Assembly: GCA_919901555.1 (NCBI GenBank)
Contig: CAKKPG010000044.1
Location: 1-64,000 of the forward strand
Source of the DNA: Nitrospiria bacterium
Lineage (GTDB): Bacteria > Nitrospirota > UBA9217
Direction: 5' to 3'
Length of the DNA stretch: 64,000 bases
The notes below the pieces were generated by a model. The model saw nothing but the letters and a program-made list of their open reading frames with translations. It made no database searches and was not told where the DNA came from. The position numbers were made by a program, and so were the translations under genes. Below, in pieces: positions 27,500 to 36,758 of the stretch. Numbering within the stretch: the first letter of the stretch is position 1; every line of letters starts with the position of its first letter.

Positions 27500-29923
27500 A
27501 TGACGAACCCATCACTTCCTTGTCATGCTGTTCGGCGGTGGCGTCTTGGAATGGCGACCTTTGCAGGAATATTTTTTCTTGCCGCGCTGCTCCTGCTCAC
27601 CGGTATTGCCTACCACCGCGCGGAGTTTTTTTCACCGGACCCCACCTATTTCCTGCGCGACCGGCACGGCAGGTTTCTAGGAGAGATCGGCGCGCCGCCT
27701 GAGGGTGAGTACGGCTATTGGGATTTGGAAGCGTTGCCCCCGCGCGTTATGGCGGCAACGCTTGCCGTGGAAGACCGCAGGTTCTGGAGCCATTCCGGCG
27801 TCGATGCCCTTGCAATTGCCAGGGCATTGTACCAGAACGCCATTCACCTGAAACGTTCTTCCGGCGCGTCCACGATTGCCATGCAGATCAGCCGCATGCA
27901 AAACCCAGGCTCCCGAAGCTATCTCCGGAAGGCCACGGAAGCATTGACAGCGCTCTTCATCACGGCGCGGTACGGCCGCGAGGAAATCCTGAAACACTAT
28001 CTGCGCATCGTCCCTTACGGGAACCGGATTCACGGCATAGCCTATGCCGCGCGCCGCTATTTTGACAAACCGGTCGACGATCTGAGCTGGGCAGAGACCG
28101 CCTTTCTGACCGCGATCCCCCAGGCCCCGAAACGCATGAATCCCTTTACCGGGGAGGGCAAGAAGCGCGCGGCCATCCGGGGAAAACGCGTTCTGGACCT
28201 TCTGTACCGAGACCAGGCGATGAGCCGCGAGGAGTACGAACTGTCATGTCTTCAGATCCAGGACCTTGCTGTCCCGCGGCCGGGCATCAGGCCCGAACAG
28301 GCCATGCATGCCTTGCTGCGCATGGAGCGAATGCTGAAGGGCAAATCAGCGCAGCTTCTGCCGAGGGCTGGCCGCCTTATCGCGACCACGCTCGATCTGG
28401 ATTTGCAAAATGAGATGAGCCACCTCGTGTACCGGACCGTACGGGCATGGGACGCCTCGGGAGCAAGAAACGCGGCAGTCATCATTGTGGACCGAGAAAG
28501 CAACGAGATCCTATCCTGGATCGGGTCCACTGATTATTTCGACGACTCCCATTCCGGAGCGATCGATTACGCGGATGTCCCGCGATCGCCTGGCAGCGCG
28601 CTAAAGCCATTCTTCTACGCCCTCGCCCTGGAATCGCGCGACATAACGCCGTCAACCGTTTTGAACGACCTGCAGAGGGGTCCGGGTGGAATCGTGAACG
28701 CCGATGCTCTGTTCATGGGACCCGTGCTGCCCCGGGTCGCTCTTGCCAATTCCCGCAATGTTCCTGCTGCGGCGCTCCTCGAACAAGTCGGCATTGAAAA
28801 GGGCTATGATTTTTTGCGTACCCTCGGCCTGCACGACGGAGGAGAACCTGCAAGCCGGTACGGCGTGGGCATGTCGATCGGCAACCTCCCGGTGACGCTC
28901 CATAAACTTGTCCGGGCTTATTCCGCGTTCTCCCGGGAAGGCCGCCTTGGCGATCTGGTCTGGTTCGAGGGACAGACGAAAACGGCGCCACGACGCGTTT
29001 TGTCCGCAGATACGAGCAGGCAGATCGCGCTGTTTCTGTCCGATCCGCTGGCGCGCATGCCCGGATTCTCGCGCATGGGCGCGCTCGAATTTCCCTTTCC
29101 CGTGGCAGTCAAAACCGGCACGTCGTCGCGTTTTCGTGATGCATGGGCCGTGGCGTTCTCGGTTCGCTATCTCGTTGGAGTATGGGTGGGAGACCCGGAT
29201 TTTCAGCCCATGAACCACCTGACCGGTTCGAGCTCCGCGGCGGAACTGGTAAAAAGAATATTGATCACCCTTCACGCCGATCAGAGGGCCGGACTGAACG
29301 ACCTGTCCTTTCCTCCTCCCCGGGGCTTCAAGGCAGCCCGCATCTGCGCACTGACCGGCGATCTGGCAACGGACGCCTGCGACCGCGTGCTCCTGGAATG
29401 GTTCAGGCCCACGGAATATCCGGTCGATCACTGCCGGGCCCATGTCCGTATGGCCGTGGACGGCCGGACCGATGGCCCGGCAACGTCCGTAACACCCCGC
29501 GAGTTCATAACCGTGAGGACCTTCGTCGATCTGCCGCCGCAGTACGCCGAGTGGGCCGCAGCAGCCGGACTCAACGCTCCGCCCAAAAGAGCGGATGAAA
29601 ACGCGCGATTCGCATCGGGATCAGAGGAAGCGCTGCTGACACTGCGCGAGAAAGAGATTCGTGTCAGCATCATTTCCCCGGAAAATGGCCTGCGCCTGAT
29701 TCGCGACCCTGAAACGCCCGAAGGCCAGGCCACGCTGGCCTTACGGGCCGTTGTCAATCCCGTCGTTCCGCAACTGGTATGGTATGTGGACGGCAAGCCT
29801 TTTCAGGTTGCGGACTATCCCTACACGGCGCGCCTTACGCTCACTCCCGGAGAACACACGATACAGGCAGCACTATCTGACGCGCCTTTTTCTTCAAGAC
29901 GGGTCACGATTTTCGTCCAGTGA
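27500..29923 (+). CDS. pbpC: Penicillin-binding protein 1C (transglycosylase/transpeptidase)
   Basis: GT51 'VEDRRFWSHSGVD...GASTIAMQISRM', TP 'PRSPGSALKPFFYALALES', 'AVKTGTSSRFRDAWAV'. Confidence 0.93.
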   Translation: MTNPSLPCHAVRRWRLGMATFAGIFFLAALLLLTGIAYHRAEFFSPDPTYFLRDRHGRFLGEIGAPPEGEYGYWDLEALPPRVMAATLAVEDRRFWSHSGVDALAIARALYQNAIHLKRSSGASTIAMQISRMQNPGSRSYLRKATEALTALFITARYGREEILKHYLRIVPYGNRIHGIAYAARRYFDKPVDDLSWAETAFLTAIPQAPKRMNPFTGEGKKRAAIRGKRVLDLLYRDQAMSREEYELSCLQIQDLAVPRPGIRPEQAMHALLRMERMLKGKSAQLLPRAGRLIATTLDLDLQNEMSHLVYRTVRAWDASGARNAAVIIVDRESNEILSWIGSTDYFDDSHSGAIDYADVPRSPGSALKPFFYALALESRDITPSTVLNDLQRGPGGIVNADALFMGPVLPRVALANSRNVPAAALLEQVGIEKGYDFLRTLGLHDGGEPASRYGVGMSIGNLPVTLHKLVRAYSAFSREGRLGDLVWFEGQTKTAPRRVLSADTSRQIALFLSDPLARMPGFSRMGALEFPFPVAVKTGTSSRFRDAWAVAFSVRYLVGVWVGDPDFQPMNHLTGSSSAAELVKRILITLHADQRAGLNDLSFPPPRGFKAARICALTGDLATDACDRVLLEWFRPTEYPVDHCRAHVRMAVDGRTDGPATSVTPREFITVRTFVDLPPQYAEWAAAAGLNAPPKRADENARFASGSEEALLTLREKEIRVSIISPENGLRLIRDPETPEGQATLALRAVVNPVVPQLVWYVDGKPFQVADYPYTARLTLTPGEHTIQAALSDAPFSSRRVTIFVQ

Positions 29924-30123
29924 GTGACGGACTTATCGGTCTGAATTTTATTCGTGTTCTGTGACATTGAGCGAATAATTGTCGTAGATTGGTTGCTGTC
30001 TTTAGGTCGGATGAGATCATAAAGGCCGAGGTCACGGTGGAGCGCGTCAGGGCGCGGGGGAGATGGGATAAAGGAAACCAGGGATGGCAACACAATAAAC
30101 CTATGGGTGCTTGAGAGGGCGCG

Positions 30124-31350
30124 ATGACTGACGAGAAGTTGACGACTTCGGGTGAACAAAAAATAAAGCATCCGTGGCTCGCTGTTTTATTATCAAAAAT
30201 ATTTCCCGGCGTTGGGCAGATCTACGGTGGTGCGAAAGCTCGAGGTATATTTTTCATTGCCTTTACCATCGTATTGTTTCTGATCAGTGCGCTTGCTGTC
30301 GTCGGTTTTCTGTTCACAGAGGACGCCGCAACCTCGCGGAGATTATCTGTCATTGCGCTCGCAACGTTTCCCGTCATGCTTGTCCTGAGTATTTACGTTC
30401 TCTTTGATGCGTACAAGATCGCGAAACGCTATAATGCCGAGCATGTTCAAACGGTTGCCGATACCGGACAACGCAAACCCTGGCTTGCCGCATTTCTCTC
30501 TTCCTTATTCCCCGGCATAGGACAATTTTATAACAGGCAGGTGCTTAAGGGGATTGCTTTTATCGCCGTGACTGTAGCTGCTTTTATACTTCAAGCAGTC
30601 TTCGCCCCTCTTTTCATCTTCGTTTTGCTGGTGTATTTGATTGGCATTAAAGATGCCTTTGATTCAGCAGAAGCATTGAATGGCTCCGGCGACCGCTTTT
30701 TCCGCCAGGAAAGAGCCATTGTGCTGCTTATTGTGGTCATATTCAGTCTGCAGGCGATTCCGTTCGCTGAAATCATTAAAGATCATGTCATCAAGGCCTT
30801 TAAAATGCCGTCCGGCTCCATGTATCCTACCTTGAAAATCGGCGACCATTTTCTGATCGGCAAGACGAAATCGTTCCGGGTTTCATTGAAGAGGGGGGAT
30901 GTTGTTGTGTTCCCCTATCCAGTGAACCCCGAAAAGAATTTCGTTAAACGGGTGATAGGACTGGGGGGCGACAAAGTCCAGATCATCAACGGAGAGCTGT
31001 ATATCAATGAACAACTGGTCCAGTTGAAGAAACAGGGCGTACAGGAGGAGGATGACCATCTTTGGTTGAATACTATCGGGCCTCCGACCGTATATGAAGA
31101 ACGAATCGGAGATGCAACATACCGCGTCCAGTACTTGCGAGACAAGTCAACGACCAACGGAGGACCTTGGCTGGTACCGCAGGATGCGGTGTTTGTTATG
31201 GGAGACAACCGTGATAACAGCCAGGACAGCCGTGTATGGGGCCCGGTGCCTCGAAACAGCATTGAGGGGAAAGCTCTGAAAATATACTGGTCATGGGACC
31301 ATGCGGACGCCAGGGTGCGCTGGGAGAGAATTGGTGAGACACTACATTAA
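30124..31350 (+). CDS. lepB: Signal peptidase I with two N-terminal TM2-like repeats
   Basis: 'FKMPSGSMYPTLKIGDHFLIGK', 'NFVKRVIGLGGD', 'VFVMGDNRDNSQDSRVWGPV'; N-terminal 'KHPWLAVLLSKIFPGVGQIYGG' and 'RKPWLAAFLSSLFPGIGQFYNRQ'. Confidence 0.93.
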   Translation: MTDEKLTTSGEQKIKHPWLAVLLSKIFPGVGQIYGGAKARGIFFIAFTIVLFLISALAVVGFLFTEDAATSRRLSVIALATFPVMLVLSIYVLFDAYKIAKRYNAEHVQTVADTGQRKPWLAAFLSSLFPGIGQFYNRQVLKGIAFIAVTVAAFILQAVFAPLFIFVLLVYLIGIKDAFDSAEALNGSGDRFFRQERAIVLLIVVIFSLQAIPFAEIIKDHVIKAFKMPSGSMYPTLKIGDHFLIGKTKSFRVSLKRGDVVVFPYPVNPEKNFVKRVIGLGGDKVQIINGELYINEQLVQLKKQGVQEEDDHLWLNTIGPPTVYEERIGDATYRVQYLRDKSTTNGGPWLVPQDAVFVMGDNRDNSQDSRVWGPVPRNSIEGKALKIYWSWDHADARVRWERIGETLH

Positions 31351-31406
31351 GTAAGAGCAGGCTGAAATGGACGCGGGACGCTGATGTGGAGAAGAAAATA
31401 TATAAC

Positions 31407-32033
31407 GAAATGAGCACATGGTACCTGTTGCCGGGCATGGGGGCGAATCCGGCAATGTATAATTCGCTTCGCCGGGAAGTTGGTTTCGAAATCAACTATA
31501 TCGACTGGCCTGACTATCGCGGCGAAAGGACCTACGCCGAGGTGGCGAGGCGCGTTATCGATGCCTGCGGCATAGAAGACGGCGATATCGCGGGCGGTTC
31601 GTCGCTTGGGGGTATGATAGCCCTTGAAATCGCCAGGCAGCGGAAGCTGTCCGCAGTCGTGCTCCTCGGCAGCGCGACGAGTCCCGGCGAAGTACAGGGG
31701 CTTCTCTCATTGCTGTCTCCGCTTGCGGGATTGACGCCTCTGTCGCTCATACAAATCCTGGCAGGCAAGCATGAGAACATCGTTCCCCGGATGTTCGCCG
31801 AGGCTGATCCGGAATTCGTAAAGTCCATGTGCGTATATCTTCGCTCCTGGCCGGGGAACCGCAATCCCGGCGCGCCGCTTTACCGCATCCACGGCAAAAA
31901 AGACCACGTGATCCCGTGCCCGACAGAAGGCTGCGAGATCGTGCCTGAGGCAGGACACTTGCTGGCCATCACCCATTCCAGGGTATGCGGTGCTTTTTTA
32001 AACAGTGTGAAAATGCGTGATCACCGCGCATGA
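31407..32033 (+). CDS. Alpha/beta hydrolase
   Basis: 'WYLLPGMGANPAMYNSL', nucleophile elbow 'AGGSSLGGMIALEIA'. Confidence 0.8.
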   Translation, partial: EMSTWYLLPGMGANPAMYNSLRREVGFEINYIDWPDYRGERTYAEVARRVIDACGIEDGDIAGGSSLGGMIALEIARQRKLSAVVLLGSATSPGEVQGLLSLLSPLAGLTPLSLIQILAGKHENIVPRMFAEADPEFVKSMCVYLRSWPGNRNPGAPLYRIHGKKDHVIPCPTEGCEIVPEAGHLLAITHSRVCGAFLNSVKMRDHRA

Positions 32034-32158
32034 TTCCATAGCAATGAAGGTCGTGTCACCGTATGAGCAAGATTGTTGAGGAGTTGCATAAAGAGTTTGT
32101 ATTGACTGCCGGACGGTGAATTATAAAAGGCTGTAGAGTGTGGATTGCGGATTGCGGA

Positions 32159-34525
32159 ATGAAAAAGCTGCGGGAGTTCTTTCAGAATCGCTACGTCAAA
32201 CGTACTGGTGTTATCGTTATCACTGTCTTATCTGTAATTATTCTCCTCCGCCTCGTCTCACCGTCTCTCAAGTCCGACGTAAGCTTTTCCCAGGCAATCT
32301 ATGACCGCAACGGGAAGCTGCTTCGCCTGACGCTGTCGAGGGACGAGAAGTATCGGTTATGGCTGCCGTTAAAGGCAATCTCGCCGGTCCTTGTCAATGC
32401 CACGCTCCTGCACGAGGACAAATGGTTCCGGTTCCATCCGGGTGTTAGTCCCCCATCTCTTTTCCGTGCAGTCTGGCATACTTATATCAAGAAAGACAGA
32501 AAGATCGGCGGGTCCACGATCACGATGCAGCTTGCGCGCATCCGTTACGACATCAACTCGCGCACCATCTCCGGCAAGACAAAGCAGATCCTCGCGGCGC
32601 TCAGGCTTGAGCTGCTCTATTCCAAGAACGAGATCCTTGAAGCTTATCTCAACCTCGTGCCTTACGGCCTGAACATCGAAGGCGCGGGCGCGGCAAGCCT
32701 GATCTATTTTCACAAGAACGCCGACAAACTCACCCTCGCCGACGCGCTCACCCTGAGCGTGATCCCCCAGAGTCCTGCACGCCGCATGGGGTCCCGGAGG
32801 GAGGATGGCATCGCAGCGAACCCGAACCTCGAACAGGCCCGTAAAATCCTCTTTGCCAAATGGGTCGCGAAGAACCCGAATGACATGGACCAGAAGTCTC
32901 TTATCGAGCTTCCGGTCCTGCTCAAAAACCCTTTGGACCTGCCGTTCCTTGCGCCCCATTTTGTGAACGAGGCGCTCCGTATCGAGCCCTTTGACTCCTT
33001 GCTCCACACCACCCTGGACCGCTCGCTCCAGAAACTCATCGAGCGTCACAGCAGCGCATATATTGCGTCAAAACGGCAGGTGGGGATCAGGAACGTTGCG
33101 GTGCTGCTTGCTGATCACCGTACCATGGAGGTGAAGGCCCTGCTCGGGTCCGTTGATTTCTTCAATGCCGCGATCGAGGGACAGGTGAACGGCACGCGGG
33201 CGAAGCGCTCGCCGGGCTCTGCGCTCAAGCCCTTCATCTACGGACTCGGCATCGACCAGGGCATCATCCATCCTCTCACGATGCTCAAGGACGCGCCCAT
33301 GAGCTTCGGCTCTTACAACCCGGAGAACTTCGACAACGACTTCGTCGGGCCGATCAAGGCCCGGGACGCCCTCGTCAAGAGCAGGAACGTTCCGGCAGTG
33401 GAGATCGTATCGAAGCTTACTGCGCCCGGGCTGCACGGGTTTCTCCTGAAGGCGGGGATAACGCGGATGCGGGAGGAGGCCTTTTACGGCATGTCCCTCG
33501 CCCTGGGAAGCGCCGAGGTCTCTATGGAAGAGCTGGTGCAGCTCTATGCCATGCTCCCGAATGACGGCATGCTGAAGCCGCTGCGGTATCTGAAGACCCG
33601 GTCAAAGGAGGAGGGGTTGCGACTCCTGAGCAGGGAAGCGAGCTTCCTGGTGCTCGACATGCTGGCCGCCAATCCCCATCCCTCTCAGGGATTTCGCTCC
33701 GACTGGGTCCGGGACAGTCTTCCTGTTTCGTGGAAGACCGGCACGTCCTTCGGGTTCCGCGATGCCTGGTCCGTGGGCATTGTCGGTCCTTACGCGCTTG
33801 CCGTGTGGATCGGGAACTTCGACGGACAGGGAAATCCGGCGTTCATCGGGAGAGAGGCCGCAGCGCCGCTGTTTTTCGAGATCATCGACTCGCTCAAGTC
33901 CCAGGACCCGGAGGTCCGGCTGTACCAGGGGAAGGGGCCCGCTGACCTGAATATCAGGAAGACGGAGGTTTGCGCATTGTCGGGGCGCATACCCGGTCCC
34001 GCGTGCGACCATAGGGCGGCCACCTGGTTCATCCCCGGCAGGTCGCCCATCGAGACCTGCGAGATCCACCGCAGGATCTCCGTTCGTACAAGGACCGGAC
34101 TTCGCGCCTGCGTCGAAGGCGCGCCCGGGACCCGGTCCGCGGTTTACGAGTTCTGGTCATCGGACATGCTCGCCATCTTCCGGCAGGCGGGGATTCCGCG
34201 CCGGGCGCCGCCGCCCTATGAGCCGGGCTGCAGGCTGGAAGATACCGCGTCGAAGGGTGCGGGGCCGCGGATCACTTCGCCGCAGCAGGGCGTGACCTAC
34301 AGCCTGCGGGCGCGGTCATTGGACCGGGAACGCATCCCGCTCACGGCAGTGACTGACGCCGACACGCGGACCGTGTACTGGTTCGTGAACGAACGGTTCC
34401 TGGGAACCTCGGCGAGCGGCAAACCCTTCCTGTGGAGGCCGACGTCGGGCAGGTTTATTATCCGTGCAGTGGACGATCAGGGCCGTTCGGACGCGCGGGA
34501 GATCAAGGCCGTAACGGTTGAATAG
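32159..34525 (+). CDS. pbpC: Second penicillin-binding protein 1C-like protein
   Basis: GT51 'LLHEDKWFRFHPGVS...GGSTITMQLARIRYDINSRTISGK', TP 'KRSPGSALKPFIYGLGID', 'SWKTGTSFGFRDAWSVGI'. Confidence 0.92.
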   Translation: MKKLREFFQNRYVKRTGVIVITVLSVIILLRLVSPSLKSDVSFSQAIYDRNGKLLRLTLSRDEKYRLWLPLKAISPVLVNATLLHEDKWFRFHPGVSPPSLFRAVWHTYIKKDRKIGGSTITMQLARIRYDINSRTISGKTKQILAALRLELLYSKNEILEAYLNLVPYGLNIEGAGAASLIYFHKNADKLTLADALTLSVIPQSPARRMGSRREDGIAANPNLEQARKILFAKWVAKNPNDMDQKSLIELPVLLKNPLDLPFLAPHFVNEALRIEPFDSLLHTTLDRSLQKLIERHSSAYIASKRQVGIRNVAVLLADHRTMEVKALLGSVDFFNAAIEGQVNGTRAKRSPGSALKPFIYGLGIDQGIIHPLTMLKDAPMSFGSYNPENFDNDFVGPIKARDALVKSRNVPAVEIVSKLTAPGLHGFLLKAGITRMREEAFYGMSLALGSAEVSMEELVQLYAMLPNDGMLKPLRYLKTRSKEEGLRLLSREASFLVLDMLAANPHPSQGFRSDWVRDSLPVSWKTGTSFGFRDAWSVGIVGPYALAVWIGNFDGQGNPAFIGREAAAPLFFEIIDSLKSQDPEVRLYQGKGPADLNIRKTEVCALSGRIPGPACDHRAATWFIPGRSPIETCEIHRRISVRTRTGLRACVEGAPGTRSAVYEFWSSDMLAIFRQAGIPRRAPPPYEPGCRLEDTASKGAGPRITSPQQGVTYSLRARSLDRERIPLTAVTDADTRTVYWFVNERFLGTSASGKPFLWRPTSGRFIIRAVDDQGRSDAREIKAVTVE

Positions 34526-34610
34526 AATTCCCCGCCCAGGGTGACGGACTGAGCGGAATGAGTTTATGGCAGCTCCGGAGAGGGGGTGAGGCCGGTGCAA
34601 AGGGCGTTCT

Positions 34611-35252
34611 TCAGCAGAAGTTCTGGGTGATGTACACCTTGTCATCAGGCGCAACGACGATGCCGATTCCCTCCCGCCCCCAGTGCGGGGTAAGAATATT
34701 TTTTCTATGCCCCGGGCTGTTCATCCAGCCCTGGACCGCTGTCTCGGCGAGCTCTTCTTCCCTATTCCAGTCATAATAGGCAACGCCGTTGACGGTGGTG
34801 ATGGAATTGTAGAGGTTGTTCTGGAGGATGTTCTCCCCGCCGGTGTAGATGACCCCCTGGCCCCGGACAGCGCAGGTGTAACCTCCCCGCTGATATCGAT
34901 AGGAAAAGCCGTGTCCCTCGGGAGAATCGTGGCTAAAATAGTTTCGCTTTGCCATGTCCCGGCTATGCTCGCGGGCGATGCGGCCGAGCCCGTCGTCCCA
35001 GGCAAGGCGGGAGAGGCCGCGCTTTTGGCGCTCTTTATTGATGAGGGCATGAATGCGCGCTTCCAGATCGGGAATGCGGATTTTTGGCTGCGCCCTTTTT
35101 GCATATTTTCCGTTTCCGGCAACTGCCGATGAATGATCGCTCTGCAAGGGGAGACAGGAAGGCAGGAGCGCAAGCGCGGCGATGACGACCGTCGCGAGTG
35201 CGGCCGCAAGCCGGTGACGGCGCGTGTTCCTGTCGGGAAGCATCCTGGTCAT
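34611..35252 (-). CDS. CAP (SCP/PR-1-like) domain protein
   Basis: 'ALINKERQKRGLSRLAWDDGLGRIAREHSRDMAKRNYFSHDSPEG...GENILQNNLYNS...GWMNSPGHRKNIL'. Confidence 0.93.
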   Translation of the reverse strand: MTRMLPDRNTRRHRLAAALATVVIAALALLPSCLPLQSDHSSAVAGNGKYAKRAQPKIRIPDLEARIHALINKERQKRGLSRLAWDDGLGRIAREHSRDMAKRNYFSHDSPEGHGFSYRYQRGGYTCAVRGQGVIYTGGENILQNNLYNSITTVNGVAYYDWNREEELAETAVQGWMNSPGHRKNILTPHWGREGIGIVVAPDDKVYITQNFC

Positions 35253-35911
35253 TTCAGCTCTTCTATCATCCCGTGCTTCATCCTGAACTTTCTCGATGCC
35301 CGCTTGGCAAGGTCCGTATTATGCGTCACCATGATGATGGTCACCTTGCGCTCGCGATTGGCCGTTTCGAAAAAGTCCATGACTGCCGTTTCCGTTTCCT
35401 CGTCCAGGTCTCCCGTGGGTTCGTCGGCAAGGATGATTTTCGGGGAATTGATGAAGGCCCGGGCAATGGCCACCCGCTGCTGCTCGCCGCCGGAGAGCTC
35501 CGCGGGATAGCGCTCCGCCTTTCCTCCGAGCCCCACGAGCTCGAGCAGGATGAGGGCGTCCGCCGGCGTGCCTTTTCCTCCGAAGGCCGTGGGAAGGAGC
35601 ACGTTTTCGCCGGCGGTCAGGGTGGGAAGGAGGCTTGAGAACTGATAGACAAAGGCCAGTTTCTCGTTCCGCAGTGCAGCCAGTTCCCGGTCGCTACGGT
35701 CCCAGATGTTCTCGCCGTCTATAAGGACGGCGCCCGCGTCCGGCCTCGTGAGGCCGCCGATGATGCTCAAGAGCGTACTCTTGCCGCTGCCGGAATGGCC
35801 GACGATGGACGCAAATTCTCCATCGTGGAGCGTAAACGCCGCGTTCTGCACGGCCTTTACCTCCTGACCCGATGAGCAATATGCCTTGGTCAACCCTTTC
35901 AGTTCGATCAT
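35249..35911 (-). CDS. ABC transporter ATP-binding protein
   Basis: Walker A 'GHSGSGKSTLL', 'LSGGEQQRVAIARAFINSPKIILADEPTGDLD'; ATG at 35911. Confidence 0.95.
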   Translation of the reverse strand: MIELKGLTKAYCSSGQEVKAVQNAAFTLHDGEFASIVGHSGSGKSTLLSIIGGLTRPDAGAVLIDGENIWDRSDRELAALRNEKLAFVYQFSSLLPTLTAGENVLLPTAFGGKGTPADALILLELVGLGGKAERYPAELSGGEQQRVAIARAFINSPKIILADEPTGDLDEETETAVMDFFETANRERKVTIIMVTHNTDLAKRASRKFRMKHGMIEELK

Positions 35912-36312
35912 GAGCTGCGGGCCTTTGTCCTTTTTCTGATAAGATGGACCGTCGCGATAATCATAATAACGGCAGTCAGCACGGCCACGAACCTCACGGC
36001 AGGCACGGTGCCGTAGTTGCAGGGCATCTTTGCGCTCCGGCAGTAGCCGTAGATGTTTGGCGCAACATAAGCCGCTGAGGAAAGTAAAAAGGCCGTGACG
36101 GCCGCGATAAGAGGCGCGGCAGCGTGACGAAAGACGAATGCTCCCGCGCCGGCCACGATGAGCAAGGCGCCCACGATGTATTCCGCCCGCGCCGTGTCGG
36201 AGCAGTGCATGGGCTGATACCCCGCGTATTCGCATACGGGCAGGATGAAGCGGGGAATCATAAGGAGCAGAGCGCCGCTTATCAGCGAGACGACACCCAC
36301 GGTCTTCTTCAT
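35908..36312 (-). CDS. DUF4418-like membrane protein
   Basis: Four hydrophobic helices; 'GYQPMHCSDTARAEYIVGALLIVAGAG'. Confidence 0.75.
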   Translation of the reverse strand: MKKTVGVVSLISGALLLMIPRFILPVCEYAGYQPMHCSDTARAEYIVGALLIVAGAGAFVFRHAAAPLIAAVTAFLLSSAAYVAPNIYGYCRSAKMPCNYGTVPAVRFVAVLTAVIMIIATVHLIRKRTKARSS

Positions 36313-36758
36313 TTCAGCGCCTTCATGGCGTTGTCCAGGTCAAGGGGCGCGCCGAACTTTTCGGCCTCGTTCTTATTTCTGAATGCGGCGATATTCCAGC
36401 CCATGGGTGAGGTGAAGTGCTTTGCCGAGGAAACGTACCATGCCTTCGCCCCATTGATCCACTCGTTGGATTTGAAGTCCTTGACCTGCGCGTTTTCGAG
36501 CCTCATTTTTTTTGTTTTCATGTGGATGAGCATGTCGCCGATGTCGCAGAAGGAGAGCGTCATGTCCTTCTGCACGATCTTTGCGGAGAAGGGAGACTTT
36601 TCGTCCACCATCATTCCGCATTCAGCGCATTTGTTCATCTGCGCCGGAAGCAGGGAAGAAAAGGACAGCAGGAGCACAAGCGTGATAATCACCGTACGAG
36701 TTCTGATCTTCATAGCAATCCTCCTTATCTGATTTTTTTCGTCCATCAGCCCTTTCAT
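36309..36758 (-). CDS. NosL-family lipoprotein-like copper-binding protein
   Basis: 'CAECGMMVDEKSPFSAKIVQKDMTLSFCDIGDMLIHM'. Confidence 0.85.
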   Translation of the reverse strand: MKGLMDEKNQIRRIAMKIRTRTVIITLVLLLSFSSLLPAQMNKCAECGMMVDEKSPFSAKIVQKDMTLSFCDIGDMLIHMKTKKMRLENAQVKDFKSNEWINGAKAWYVSSAKHFTSPMGWNIAAFRNKNEAEKFGAPLDLDNAMKALK

